The notes below the pieces were generated by a model. The model worked only from the letters and a program-made list of their open reading frames with translations, was not told where the DNA came from and made no database searches. From assembly GCA_910587025.1 (NCBI GenBank), contig CAJUKR010000005.1, positions 1 through 48,976 on the forward strand: 48,976 nucleotides of DNA. The letters run 5' to 3'. Positions 15,773 through 24,144 of the stretch are shown piece by piece. This DNA comes from an uncultured Christensenellaceae bacterium (GTDB taxonomy: Bacteria; Bacillota; Clostridia; Christensenellales; Pumilibacteraceae). The position numbers and the translations under genes were made by a program. Numbering within the stretch: the stretch's first letter is position 1; every line of letters starts with the position of its first letter.

Positions 15773-16951
15773 TTAAAAATAACTTACTTTGATTTTCTTG
15801 CCCATTTTCAAGAGGCATTTGGACAGCTCGTCCACGAGCGTCATTTTGATATTGAAGTTGATGGGCAGGTTGGGGTTTTGATGCGCGGGATTCACTGCGC
15901 GTCCGACGAAGAAGTTGATATCCGTCGATTCCTCGAACAGCATACGGGCGATACGCGACGCGCCGTCTTTGTTGCTGCTCCATTCTTCGTACGACGAGTT
16001 ATTCGCAAGATAGTTTTTCGCATATTCGAGTACGCGGTTGATCGTTATCACTCCTTCGGTCACGAGATCTACGCCTTCGATCTCCGCGGTAGGCGGGATC
16101 TCGGGGTCGAAGAAATCGAGGTTGGGTTTGAGCGTTTTGCCGAGATAATCGGCGGCTATGGTGGACGTTGTTCCGCCGCAAACGATGTGCTTGCCTTCTT
16201 TGGAGAAGAACAGCGACATCATTTTACGTCCGTCCTCTCTGACCGACGGAGGTCCGAACAGCAGATTAACGGGTACGCGCGAGCGTATGCGTACGGTGCA
16301 GACCGTGGCGTCGTCGCCCGGCTCTCCGTCGTAAAGACGGTTTACCTCGTCAAGCAATATCTTAGTCAGCGTTTTTGCGGTAAAACCTATATGGTAGAAC
16401 GTCTGCATAAAATCAATTATGTCGTCGCGTTTCCAGCCGAAGTTATATTTCAGTCCGACCCCGGCATGCTCGACGCCGTCGCTCATCGCTATAAACAGAT
16501 CGTTTTCCTTGAGCGTGATTTCCGAACGGCTGATCTTTTTCCCGCCGATTTCGCTGACCGTTACGGGGAGTTCGTAGTTCTCGCCGTTTCTGAGCAGTAT
16601 ACTTTTGGGATTGTCGTATTGTATGATTTCCGCACGCTCGTTGCCGGTGATTCGGATTATCGTAAACGTCGAGTACGCAACGCCTCTGTCTTTGCAGACG
16701 GGGAGGGTGGCGGCGATCGTTTCCACCGCTTCTTCGAGTTTCATTCCCGCCGCGATCATTGTAGAGATTATTTTGGATGTAAGCGTCGACAGTATGCTCG
16801 CTTTTACTCCGCTTCCCAGTCCGTCGGCAAGCACGATGACCGTGGTGTTTTCGTCCGTTTCGACTACTTCCACGTGGTCGCCGCAAAGGTTTTCGCCGAC
16901 GTGATTTATGCTCATATATCCGATGTCCGCGCAGAGATTATTCTTCCTCAT
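15773..16951 (-). CDS. SpoIIE-type PP2C serine/threonine phosphatase
   Basis: 392 aa. The first roughly 230 residues are a PP2C/SpoIIE domain: Asp-containing LADGLGSG at 41-48, FIAMSDGVEHAG near 155 and GDDATVC near 217 supply metal ligands. The remaining roughly 160 residues are a separate domain with FGPPSVRED and an EGVITINRVLEYAKNYL helix, which I do not recognise. SpoIIE phosphatases act on anti-sigma-factor antagonists. The start overlaps the sensory hydrogenase by 14 nt, implying coupled translation. The pairing matches the known linkage of group C hydrogenase homologues with phosphatases, so it is probably the output of an H2 signal. Its target is unknown. Confidence 0.87.
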   Translation of the reverse strand: MRKNNLCADIGYMSINHVGENLCGDHVEVVETDENTTVIVLADGLGSGVKASILSTLTSKIISTMIAAGMKLEEAVETIAATLPVCKDRGVAYSTFTIIRITGNERAEIIQYDNPKSILLRNGENYELPVTVSEIGGKKISRSEITLKENDLFIAMSDGVEHAGVGLKYNFGWKRDDIIDFMQTFYHIGFTAKTLTKILLDEVNRLYDGEPGDDATVCTVRIRSRVPVNLLFGPPSVREDGRKMMSLFFSKEGKHIVCGGTTSTIAADYLGKTLKPNLDFFDPEIPPTAEIEGVDLVTEGVITINRVLEYAKNYLANNSSYEEWSSNKDGASRIARMLFEESTDINFFVGRAVNPAHQNPNLPINFNIKMTLVDELSKCLLKMGKKIKVSYF

Positions 16952-18620
16952 GAGATATCGATTCCTTGAGCTTTGTGAGCGCGATTTTCGTTTCAGCCGC
17001 CGTTTCGCCGAGAAGCGACGCGATTTCCTGTACGATACGCATCTGTTTTTCCACGACTTTGTCGGCGATCTCCACCGTTTGTTTTCCGATCTCTTCTTTC
17101 TTTACGCGCTCTTCTTCTTCGTCGGTCACGTCGCGAAGAATGGTTATGAGTATATGCGAAGTCTTGTCGTGCACGATCGTGATCTCGAGATATTTACCGT
17201 ATTCGGCAAAATACTCGCGCAGTCCGCGCACTTGTTTGTGATTATCGAGCACGTCGATGAACGGCAGGGGATCCATGATGCGCACTACCTGTTCGCCGAG
17301 CACGTCGGATTGCGAGCTTATATGAAGCATCTTCATAGCCGCGCGGTTGATCTGCTGGACTTCGAAGTCTTCGTTTACTACGAGTATTCCGTTGGGCGTA
17401 TTGCTGAGAATATTATTCGAGAACCGTTCGGCTTTATCCATAAGGTAGGGAAGACACATGCTGATGTCCGCTTTGCCCTGGAATACGGCGATAGCCTTTT
17501 CGCGGCAGGTGTTATACCCGCACGAACCGCAGTTCAGTTCGTCCGCGGGCGAATTTTTGCCCGTGCGGCGGAGAATGTCCCTGATCTGTTCTTCGGTCGG
17601 AACGGTTTTCGCAAGACCTATGTACGGACGTTCTTTGTGCAGGAATGCGGGTTCGGGCTGATTGATCGAGAAGTCGTCTTCTCCCGCGTATTTTCTGACC
17701 GCCTGCGTATGCCGTACGGGTGAGTTACGGAATTTTTCCATGACGGGTCCGCCCGTACAGCTTCCCGAGCAAGCCGACATTTCGATAAAGCATTTGGTGA
17801 TATTGCCTTCCGCAATGTCCTGCAATGCTTCTTTGCAGTTTTCCACTCCGTCTACCGTGAGATACGTATATCCGCTTCCCGCGGGTTTATCCATGGTGTC
17901 GAGTACGCCTCCGACTACGGGGAAGAGCCTTGCGCGGCTTTCGTTGTTTTCGTCCGCGCCGTTTTCGACCACTATTCCCGCCGATCTGAACATCGCAGCC
18001 AGTTCGCGGAACGTAAGAACCGCGTCAATGGTGCCGTTATACGCCTCGTCTTTTTTTGACAGACAGGGACCTATAAATACCGTCTTCGCTTCGGGGCGGC
18101 GGCGTTTGATGTCCAAGCAATGCGCCTGCATGGGGGATACGACCGGCGCGAGATATTTCATCACGGACGGATAGTATTTTCCGATGAGGAGGTTTACGGA
18201 ATGACAGCAGGACGAAATGATCACGTCCATTTTGTTTTCGCGTACGAGCCGCTCGTATTCGCGCTTTACCATTGTGGCGCCTATCGCCGTTTCCTCTACG
18301 TCCGCGAATCCGAGTTTTTTGAGCGCAACCGAAAGCGTGGAAATGCTCGCTCCTTCGAAGTATGCGATAAAAGACGGCGCGACCGACGCGATCACGGGCG
18401 TGCTTTTGTCCGCGAGCATAACGTCGACGATCTCCGTTTCGTCCACTGTTTCTTTTGCGTTCTGCGGGCAAATGACATAGCATTGACCGCAAAGAATGCA
18501 TTCGTCGTACACTATATGCGCCTGATTGCCGGAAAATCTGATGGACTTTACCGGGCAGTGACGTATGCACTTATAACAGTTCTTGCAATTGCTTTTTTTG
18601 AGTTTGAGAAATTCCGCCAT
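16938..18620 (-). CDS. hydS: Sensory [FeFe]-hydrogenase homologue, group C, with PAS domain
   Basis: 560 aa. Two [4Fe-4S] motifs come first (Cys12/15/18/22 and Cys41/44/47/51). The H-cluster domain has L1 SSCCHSVN (Cys138, Cys139; usual Pro replaced by His), L2 IGPCLSKK (Cys186, Gly for Met) and L3 EMSACSGSCTGG (Cys284, Cys288). A C-x2-C-x4-C-x16-C cluster follows (Cys364/367/372/389, PF04060-like), then a PAS domain (about 400-500) and a helical tail. Such proteins are regarded as H2 or redox sensors, not bulk catalysts. The ribosome-binding site is GGGAGG. It is followed by an overlapping phosphatase gene, the probable effector, and preceded by a small ferredoxin gene. Confidence 0.9.
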   Translation of the reverse strand: MAEFLKLKKSNCKNCYKCIRHCPVKSIRFSGNQAHIVYDECILCGQCYVICPQNAKETVDETEIVDVMLADKSTPVIASVAPSFIAYFEGASISTLSVALKKLGFADVEETAIGATMVKREYERLVRENKMDVIISSCCHSVNLLIGKYYPSVMKYLAPVVSPMQAHCLDIKRRRPEAKTVFIGPCLSKKDEAYNGTIDAVLTFRELAAMFRSAGIVVENGADENNESRARLFPVVGGVLDTMDKPAGSGYTYLTVDGVENCKEALQDIAEGNITKCFIEMSACSGSCTGGPVMEKFRNSPVRHTQAVRKYAGEDDFSINQPEPAFLHKERPYIGLAKTVPTEEQIRDILRRTGKNSPADELNCGSCGYNTCREKAIAVFQGKADISMCLPYLMDKAERFSNNILSNTPNGILVVNEDFEVQQINRAAMKMLHISSQSDVLGEQVVRIMDPLPFIDVLDNHKQVRGLREYFAEYGKYLEITIVHDKTSHILITILRDVTDEEEERVKKEEIGKQTVEIADKVVEKQMRIVQEIASLLGETAAETKIALTKLKESISHEEE

Positions 18621-18666
18621 GCTTTTATCCTCCCGTGTTGTTTTCGTCGCACGCGCGACGTATGTA

Positions 18667-18909
18667 TTACTTCACGCGGGGCAATACCGTGGTTTCGAAG
18701 AAAGTTTCCACGCCGTCGGGCGTTACCGAAAAGAATTCGCCGTCTACCGTTACGTTTACTCCCGTCTGGCATTTGCCCATGCAGAAAGTACCTTCGAGTT
18801 CGACGATATCTTTGAGATTGTGTTTTGCCACGAGATTCTGCAATCCTTCGACTACCTGTCTCGAGCCTTTGAGATGGCATGAACTGCCGATACATATCGT
18901 GATCTTCAT
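18667..18909 (-). CDS. Thioredoxin-like [2Fe-2S] ferredoxin
   Basis: 80 aa. The motif is Cys-x4-Cys in CIGSSCHLKGS near the N-terminus and Cys-x3-Cys in TFCMGKCQTGVNVTVDG, the four ligands of the NuoE/HydC-type thioredoxin-like [2Fe-2S] domain. It probably passes electrons to or from the hydrogenase homologues encoded directly downstream (46 nt). ATG 18909 is preferred over the GTG at 18912 because AAGGAG then has an 8-nt spacing. Such a stand-alone domain beside group C hydrogenase homologues is a recurrent arrangement in anaerobes. Confidence 0.87.
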   Translation of the reverse strand: MKITICIGSSCHLKGSRQVVEGLQNLVAKHNLKDIVELEGTFCMGKCQTGVNVTVDGEFFSVTPDGVETFFETTVLPRVK

Positions 18910-18957
18910 CACCGTTTCTCCTTTTGTGAGTATGTCTTTGATGTTTTGTTTCCCTTT

Positions 18958-19713
18958 TTATTCATAATCGACCACGCCTACCCAGCTGAGCAGAAATTCG
19001 CGTTCGCTTAAGTTTCCTTTGACCGACTGCGCGGCGGCGACTACGGGCAGCCATTGCTGTATGTATTTCTTTACCGTACCGCTTTTTTCGCAGAACAGAT
19101 CGAGATATTTGTCCGCGATGTCCGTCCTGCCGTGCAGACAGAACAACAGATAAGTGTGCGCTACGTCGGCGGAGGCGTTGCCTTGCGTGGCATGCGACCA
19201 GTCTATAATATAAGCCGTACCGTCGTCCGCTATGATTATATTGGACGGATTGAAGTCGCCGTGACACACTTTGTTGTGTTTGGGCATGCCTTCGAGCGCG
19301 GTACGAAGCTCGTATCTAGTGTTGGCGTCGACGTTCGCTTCCCTTATCTTGCGATCCATCTTATCCTTGAGCTTTCCGAGCAGGGGAGAGTGTTTGGAAT
19401 GAACGAGCATCTGAAGCTCGACGAATTTATGTAAATAAAAATCGAGCTTGTCGGGATTTTCGTCCATCAGCGTCTGAAGCGTCTTTCCCGCGATATACTC
19501 CGATCGGATCGCCCATTTGCCGTCCACTATACCTATTTCGAGTAATTTAGGGATATTGAGTCCCGTTTCTTCGACGCGCGCCTGATTGAGCGATTCGTTC
19601 AGAATATCCGCTTTCGAATAGTCGTTGTCGAAGACTTTTACGACGGTGTCTCCGTCGCGGTAGATTGTTTTTGCCGTTCTGACAGCCAGAACTTTCTCGG
19701 CGTTTAATGTCAT
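18958..19713 (-). CDS. Phosphotransferase family protein (APH/choline-kinase fold)
   Basis: 251 aa. The N-lobe has a Lys strand (DTVVKVFDND) and the C-lobe the catalytic HGDFNPSNI motif with Asp and Asn, followed by YIIDWSH, the metal-binding DFG equivalent. Substrates of this fold range from choline and thiamine to aminoglycosides, and none can be chosen here. It is the first gene of the minus-strand run towards the hydrogenase cluster, 48 nt before the ferredoxin gene, and follows the adhE terminator. A GGGAGAG ribosome-binding site precedes ATG 19713. A functional link to the hydrogenase module is not shown. Confidence 0.82.
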   Translation of the reverse strand: MTLNAEKVLAVRTAKTIYRDGDTVVKVFDNDYSKADILNESLNQARVEETGLNIPKLLEIGIVDGKWAIRSEYIAGKTLQTLMDENPDKLDFYLHKFVELQMLVHSKHSPLLGKLKDKMDRKIREANVDANTRYELRTALEGMPKHNKVCHGDFNPSNIIIADDGTAYIIDWSHATQGNASADVAHTYLLFCLHGRTDIADKYLDLFCEKSGTVKKYIQQWLPVVAAAQSVKGNLSEREFLLSWVGVVDYE

Positions 19714-19744
19714 GGTCTCATCTCTCCCTGTAAAAAATTTTACG

Positions 19745-19778
19745 CACAGCCCGCGGGCGCGAAACCGAACGGGCTGTG
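19745..19778 (-). terminator. adhE terminator
   Basis: A 9-bp stem, CACAGCCCG (19745-19753) with CGGGCTGTG (19770-19778). On the minus strand it is followed by a T-rich stretch within 19730-19744. It ends the rex-aroK-adhE transcript. Confidence 0.75.
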
Positions 19779-19798
19779 TGTAAATATCGTTTGTTTTA

Positions 19799-22414
19799 TC
19801 AGATCTTTTCGTGCTTTCCGTAATAAGCGTTGAGATACATCTGCTTGATCTCGCTCATGAGCGGGTAGCGGGGGTTTGCGCCCGTGCACTGGTCGTCGAA
19901 CGCCTGCTCGACCATCGCGTCGAGACGGTCGAGGAAGTCTTTTTCGTCGGGAACATAGTCCTTGATCGTCGGCTTGATGCCTACGCGGGCTTTGAGTTCG
20001 TTGACCGCCTTGATAAGGTTTTCGACCTTGTCGGCGTCAGTCTTGCCTTTGAGTCCGAGCGCTTCCGCAACTTCGGCATAGCGCGCGAGGGTGTGCGGAT
20101 GATCGTACTGCGAGAACGTTCCCATCTTGGTCGGGCATTCCGCGGAGTTGAAGCGGATGACTTCGTCGATGAGCAGAGCGTTCGCCACGCCGTGAGGGAG
20201 ATGGTGGAACGCGCCGAGCTTATGCGCCATGGAGTGGCATACGCCGAGGAAGGCGTTTGCGAAAGCCATACCCGCCATGGTTGCGGCGTTGCCCATCTTT
20301 TCGCGTGCGACGGGGTCGTGAGCGCCGTCGTCGTAAGCGCGGGGAAGATACTCGAATATCATCTGAAGCGAGCGGATCGCAAGTCCGTCGGTATAGTCGG
20401 TAGCCATGACCGAAGCATACGCTTCGAGCGCGTGGGTGACTGCGTCGATACCGGACGCGCTGGTCAGACCCTTGGGCGCGTTCATCATCATATCCGCATC
20501 GATGATCGCCATGTTGGGCATAAGTTCGTAATCCGCGAGAGGATACTTGACGCCTGTCGTTTCGTCGGTGATGACGGCGAACGGCGTAACTTCGGAACCG
20601 GTACCGGCGGAAGTGGGGATAGCAATGAAGGATGCTTTTTCACCCATTCTGGGGAAGGTATAAACTCTCTTGCGGATATCTATGAAGCGCATAGCCATAT
20701 CGAGGAAGTCGGCTTCGGGATGCTCGTAAAGTACCCACATGATCTTGCCCGCGTCCATAGCCGAGCCGCCGCCGACCGCGATGATGCAGTCGGGAGCGAA
20801 CGCCGTCATGAGCTTTGCGCCTTCGCGTGCGCAGGCGAGCGTAGGGTCGGGTGCGACGTTGGAGAACGTCGTGTGCATGATGCCCATTTCGTCGAGTTTT
20901 TCTTCGATCGGCTTGGTATAGCCGTTGTTATACAGGAAGCTGTCCGTAACGATGAACGCCTTTTTCTTGCCCATTACGGTGCCGAGCTCGTCGAGAGCTA
21001 CGGGCAGGCTGCCTTTCTTGAAATATACTTTCTGGGGTGCTCTGAACCAAAGCATGTTCTCTCTCCTTTCTGCTACCGTTTTGATATTTATAAGATGTTT
21101 TACGTTGACGTTTTCGGAAACGCTGTTACCGCCCCAGCTTCCGCAACCGAGCGTGAGCGAGGGGTTGAGTTTGAAGTTGTACAGGTCGCCGATACCGCCG
21201 TGAGAGGAGGGAGTATTTACGAGAATACGGCAGGTTTTCATTCTTTCGCCGAATTCCGCGAGTTTTTCGTTCTCCGTTATGGCGTTGAGGTAGATAGAGG
21301 AAGTGTGTCCGTAACCGCCGTCCGCGATGAGCTGTTCCGCTTTGTCGAACGCGTCTTTGATGTCGTTCGCTTTATACATCGCAAGGACGGGGGAGAGCTT
21401 CTCGTGAGCGAACTCTTCGGAGATGTCAACGCTCTCGACTTCGCCGATAAGGATCTTTGCGTTTTCGGGAACTTCCACGCCGGCAAGCGCCGCGATGGTG
21501 TGAGCTTTCTGTCCGACGATCTTCGCATTGAGCGCGCCGTTTATGATTATAGTCTTTCTTACCTTTTCGATCTCTTCGGGCTTGAGGAAGTAGCAACCGC
21601 GGTAAGCGAATTCTTTCTTTACTTCGTCGTAAATGTCTTTATGCACGATTACCGACTGCTCGGACGCGCATATCATACCGTTGTCGAACGTCTTGGAGTG
21701 AATGATCGAGCTGACGGCGAGTACGATGTCCGCGGTGTTGTCGATGATCGCGGGCGTATTGCCTGCGCCGACGCCGAGCGCGGGTTTGCCGGACGAGTAA
21801 GCCGCTTTTACCATTCCGGGACCGCCGGTCGCGAGAATGATGTCGGCTTCTTTCATTATGAGATTGGTGAGGTCGAGGGAGGGAACGTCGATCCATGCGA
21901 TGATGTCCTCGGGCGCGCCTGCTTCGACAGCTGCTTCGAGTACGATCTTAGCCGCCTCGATGGTGCTCTTTTTCGCTCTGGGGTGAGGCGAGATGATGAT
22001 ACCGTTTCTCGTCTTCAGACAGATGAGCGACTTGAATATCGCGGTGGACGTGGGGTTGGTCGTGGGAATGACAGCGGCAACGACGCCGATGGGCTCGGCG
22101 ACTTTTTTGATACCGTAAGCCTTGTCTTCCTCTACGACGCCGCAGGTCTTGACCGTCTTGTACTTATTGTAAATATGCTCCGCAGCGTAGTTGTTTTTGA
22201 TGACTTTGTCTTCCACTACGCCCATGCCCGTTTCTTCGACAGCCATTTTTGCGAGAGGGATTCTCGCTTTGTTGGCGGCGACTGCCGCAGCTTTGAAAAT
22301 CTTGTCGACCTGTTCCTGAGTATAGGTCGCAAATTTCTTCTGAGCGGCTTTGACTCTTGCAAGAGCTTCTTCGAGCTTCTCGACACTATCTACGATCGGA
22401 TAGTTCTTTTCCAT
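19799..22414 (-). CDS. adhE: Bifunctional acetaldehyde-CoA/alcohol dehydrogenase
   Basis: 871 aa, the full AdhE length. The N-terminal CoA-acylating aldehyde dehydrogenase (about 1-440) has the catalytic Cys in DNGMICASEQS near residue 250 and the GAGNTPAIID block. The C-terminal iron alcohol dehydrogenase (about 450-871) has GGGSAMD and the metal-binding HSMAHKLGAFHHLPHG. It reduces acetyl-CoA to ethanol and regenerates two NAD+, and forms cytoplasmic spirosomes. The ribosome-binding site is GGAGG. It is third in rex-aroK-adhE, which fits Rex control; regulation here is inferred, as no clear Rex box was found. Confidence 0.97.
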   Translation of the reverse strand: MEKNYPIVDSVEKLEEALARVKAAQKKFATYTQEQVDKIFKAAAVAANKARIPLAKMAVEETGMGVVEDKVIKNNYAAEHIYNKYKTVKTCGVVEEDKAYGIKKVAEPIGVVAAVIPTTNPTSTAIFKSLICLKTRNGIIISPHPRAKKSTIEAAKIVLEAAVEAGAPEDIIAWIDVPSLDLTNLIMKEADIILATGGPGMVKAAYSSGKPALGVGAGNTPAIIDNTADIVLAVSSIIHSKTFDNGMICASEQSVIVHKDIYDEVKKEFAYRGCYFLKPEEIEKVRKTIIINGALNAKIVGQKAHTIAALAGVEVPENAKILIGEVESVDISEEFAHEKLSPVLAMYKANDIKDAFDKAEQLIADGGYGHTSSIYLNAITENEKLAEFGERMKTCRILVNTPSSHGGIGDLYNFKLNPSLTLGCGSWGGNSVSENVNVKHLINIKTVAERRENMLWFRAPQKVYFKKGSLPVALDELGTVMGKKKAFIVTDSFLYNNGYTKPIEEKLDEMGIMHTTFSNVAPDPTLACAREGAKLMTAFAPDCIIAVGGGSAMDAGKIMWVLYEHPEADFLDMAMRFIDIRKRVYTFPRMGEKASFIAIPTSAGTGSEVTPFAVITDETTGVKYPLADYELMPNMAIIDADMMMNAPKGLTSASGIDAVTHALEAYASVMATDYTDGLAIRSLQMIFEYLPRAYDDGAHDPVAREKMGNAATMAGMAFANAFLGVCHSMAHKLGAFHHLPHGVANALLIDEVIRFNSAECPTKMGTFSQYDHPHTLARYAEVAEALGLKGKTDADKVENLIKAVNELKARVGIKPTIKDYVPDEKDFLDRLDAMVEQAFDDQCTGANPRYPLMSEIKQMYLNAYYGKHEKI

Positions 22415-22440
22415 TTATAGGACCTCCAAAAAATATATTG

Positions 22441-22935
22441 CTATTTGTTTTCGAGCGCGTCGAGCACGGCTTTTACCGTGTCTTCGACTCCGCCGTTTTC
22501 GGCTATAGTTACGTCGGCGTATTTTTCGTAATACGGGGCGCGTTCGTAGGCAAGATCCGCGACAGTTTCGCCTTTGCGCATTACTACGCCGCGGGTTTTT
22601 ATGTCGGTAAGTCGTTTTTCCAGTGCTTCGGGCGGGAGAGTGAGATATACCGTCTTTCCGCTTTTCGCCAGTTTTTTCATGCCTTTCTCGCACAGTACCG
22701 CGCTTCCGCCCGTGGCGATCACGGTATTATCGACGTCGAGCGATTCGAGCACGGCGTTTTCCGTTACCGAGAACGACGCGTTGCCTTTCTCTGCGATCAG
22801 TTCGGACAGTTTCATGCCCGTCGTCGACTGAATGATAAGGTCGGTATCGACGAACGAATATCCCAGAGCTTTCGCAAGCAGCACTCCGACGGTGGATTTT
22901 CCCACGCCGGGCATTCCGATGAGTATTACGTTCAT
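22441..22935 (-). CDS. aroK: Shikimate kinase
   Basis: 164 aa. The P-loop GMPGVGKST (7-15), the DTD shikimate-binding motif near 32-34 and ATGGSAVL near 74-81 identify the enzyme, which phosphorylates shikimate in aromatic amino acid synthesis. It starts 1 nt after the rex stop and adhE follows 26 nt after its own stop, so it is cotranscribed between a redox repressor and a fermentation enzyme. No other shikimate-pathway gene is present in the window. The length is at the short end for AroK, with all key motifs present. Confidence 0.93.
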   Translation of the reverse strand: MNVILIGMPGVGKSTVGVLLAKALGYSFVDTDLIIQSTTGMKLSELIAEKGNASFSVTENAVLESLDVDNTVIATGGSAVLCEKGMKKLAKSGKTVYLTLPPEALEKRLTDIKTRGVVMRKGETVADLAYERAPYYEKYADVTIAENGGVEDTVKAVLDALENK

Positions 22936-22936
22936 G

Positions 22937-23563
22937 TCACACGCTCAGATGATTGGACAGTACCGCGAGGGAAGACGCGAGGTTTTCGTTTTCCACGAGC
23001 ACTCCTTCGGGGACTTTTATGACGGACGGCGCAAAGTTCCATATCGCTTTTATGCCGTGTCCGACGAGTTCGTCCGCTGCCGTCTGAGCGTTTGCGCTCG
23101 GAACGGTGAGTATGCCGAGACGGACGTTTTTGCTCTTGCATACGCGTTCGAGATCGCTCATGGGCAGAACGATTTTTCCTCCGCACGCCGATCCGATCAC
23201 TTTGGACGATGAGTCGAACGCTGCCACGATTTCCAGTCCGTAGTCCGAAAAACCGTGATAGGACAGGAGCGCGCGTCCGAGGTTGCCGACACCGAGGAGA
23301 ACAGCCGCAGTATGCTTGTTGCACCCGAGGAAGTCCTCGAGTTCTTCGATAAGTTCGCTGGTGACGTAACCTTTCTTCGGTCGTCCGCTGCCGCTTACGG
23401 AGCCCAGATCTTTGCGCACCTGTACGTCGTTCAGTCCGAGCGCCTCGGCGATTATCGTTGCCGAAACCGCAGGAAGCGCGCCGCCGAGCGACTTCAGATA
23501 ATGCAGGTACACGGGAAGGCGACGAAGCGTCTGTATCGATACGTTTTTTTCCGATGTTTTCAA
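22937..23563 (-). CDS. rex: Redox-sensing transcriptional repressor Rex
   Basis: 208 aa. The N-terminal winged helix (about 1-80) contains LRRLPVYLHYLKSL and NDVQVRKDLGSVSGSGRPKKGY; the Rossmann domain has GVGNLGRAL (about 91-99) and binds NAD(H). Rex represses fermentation genes until NADH accumulates. The start is a TTG at 23563, as the family N-terminus requires; the upstream GAGAGG is the best ribosome-binding site available. It heads the operon rex-aroK-adhE, so adhE is a natural target and rex may regulate itself. I found no convincing TTGTTAA-N4-TTAACAA-type operator. Confidence 0.95.
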   Translation of the reverse strand: MKTSEKNVSIQTLRRLPVYLHYLKSLGGALPAVSATIIAEALGLNDVQVRKDLGSVSGSGRPKKGYVTSELIEELEDFLGCNKHTAAVLLGVGNLGRALLSYHGFSDYGLEIVAAFDSSSKVIGSACGGKIVLPMSDLERVCKSKNVRLGILTVPSANAQTAADELVGHGIKAIWNFAPSVIKVPEGVLVENENLASSLAVLSNHLSV

Positions 23564-23615
23564 ATGCTCTTCGCCTCTCTTTTATCGTCCGGATCTTTTT
23601 CGTTCCGACGTATGA

Positions 23616-23644
23616 ATTATAGCACATATTTTGTCGATATGCAA
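23616..23644 (-). promoter_or_regulatory. rex-aroK-adhE promoter
   Basis: On the minus strand TTGCAT (23639-23644), a 17-bp spacer and TATAAT (23616-23621). An AT-rich 10-bp inverted repeat, AATAAATAAA (23644-23653) with 23670-23679, abuts the -35 box and may be an UP element or operator. Confidence 0.7.
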
Positions 23645-23740
23645 ATAAATAAAGGGCAATCGATAAAAATTTATTTATTCGAATCATGACATTTTTTAGG
23701 GTGATAGGCACGGCTTTGCGGGAGAGGGTGAATCGATACG

Positions 23741-23770
23741 AAAATCCGCCCGCAAATGCGGACGGATCTT
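23741..23770 (-). terminator. Terminator after the TSCPD gene
   Basis: A stem of about 10 pairs (23741-23753 with 23758-23770, two mismatches, AAAT loop). On the minus strand it is followed by TTTT. The stretch 23771-23859 beyond it shows no gene or other clear signal. Confidence 0.6.
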
Positions 23771-23859
23771 TCCGAAATATGTAATTTTCGACTGCGAAAC
23801 AATACGCAGAACGTACGCTTTGTCCGTGCCGCGTTGTCGCGATAAACCGTTTCCCGAAT

Positions 23860-24126
23860 TTATTTCTGTTCGGGCGAATTTTTTTTCGCTTTATACCTTA
23901 TGAGGGCTTTTGCGAACTGATCGGGGCAGGACGTTCCGCTTCGGCAGATGATGCCCTGAAGCCGTTCGATCACGTCGTCGATCTTCTGACCGTCAACGAG
24001 CTTGGCTATGCCCTGCAGGTTGCCCGAGCAACCGCCGACGAATTTGACGTCGGAAATTCTGTCTTCGTCGTCCACTCTGAAAATAATTTGACGCGAGCAA
24101 GTTCCTACGGTGTTGTAAATTTCCAT
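23860..24126 (-). CDS. TSCPD domain-containing protein (TIGR03905 type)
   Basis: 88 aa. The whole protein is a TSCPD domain: TVGTCSRQI near the start, FVGGCSGNLQGIAKL in the middle and the name-giving SGTSCPDQ near residue 65. The conserved cysteines suggest metal or cofactor binding. The domain also ends some ribonucleotide reductases; the stand-alone form common in Clostridia has no known role. The ribosome-binding site is AAGGAG. It is cotranscribed behind the DUF4364 gene (18 nt), and a terminator follows at 23741-23770. Confidence 0.9.
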   Translation of the reverse strand: MEIYNTVGTCSRQIIFRVDDEDRISDVKFVGGCSGNLQGIAKLVDGQKIDDVIERLQGIICRSGTSCPDQFAKALIRYKAKKNSPEQK

Positions 24127-24144
24127 AATGTCTCCTTTATTTTA

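Noticed and set aside
19811..22420. 869-codon open frame on the plus strand, antisense to adhE
   Set aside because: It mirrors a fully recognisable AdhE. The translation is rich in Arg, Asp, Val and Phe and has no family features; it arises from the codon bias of the real gene.
23632..23648. TTTGTCGATATGCAAA as a Rex operator
   Set aside because: The arms match for only four bases and lack the TTAA half-sites of known Rex boxes.
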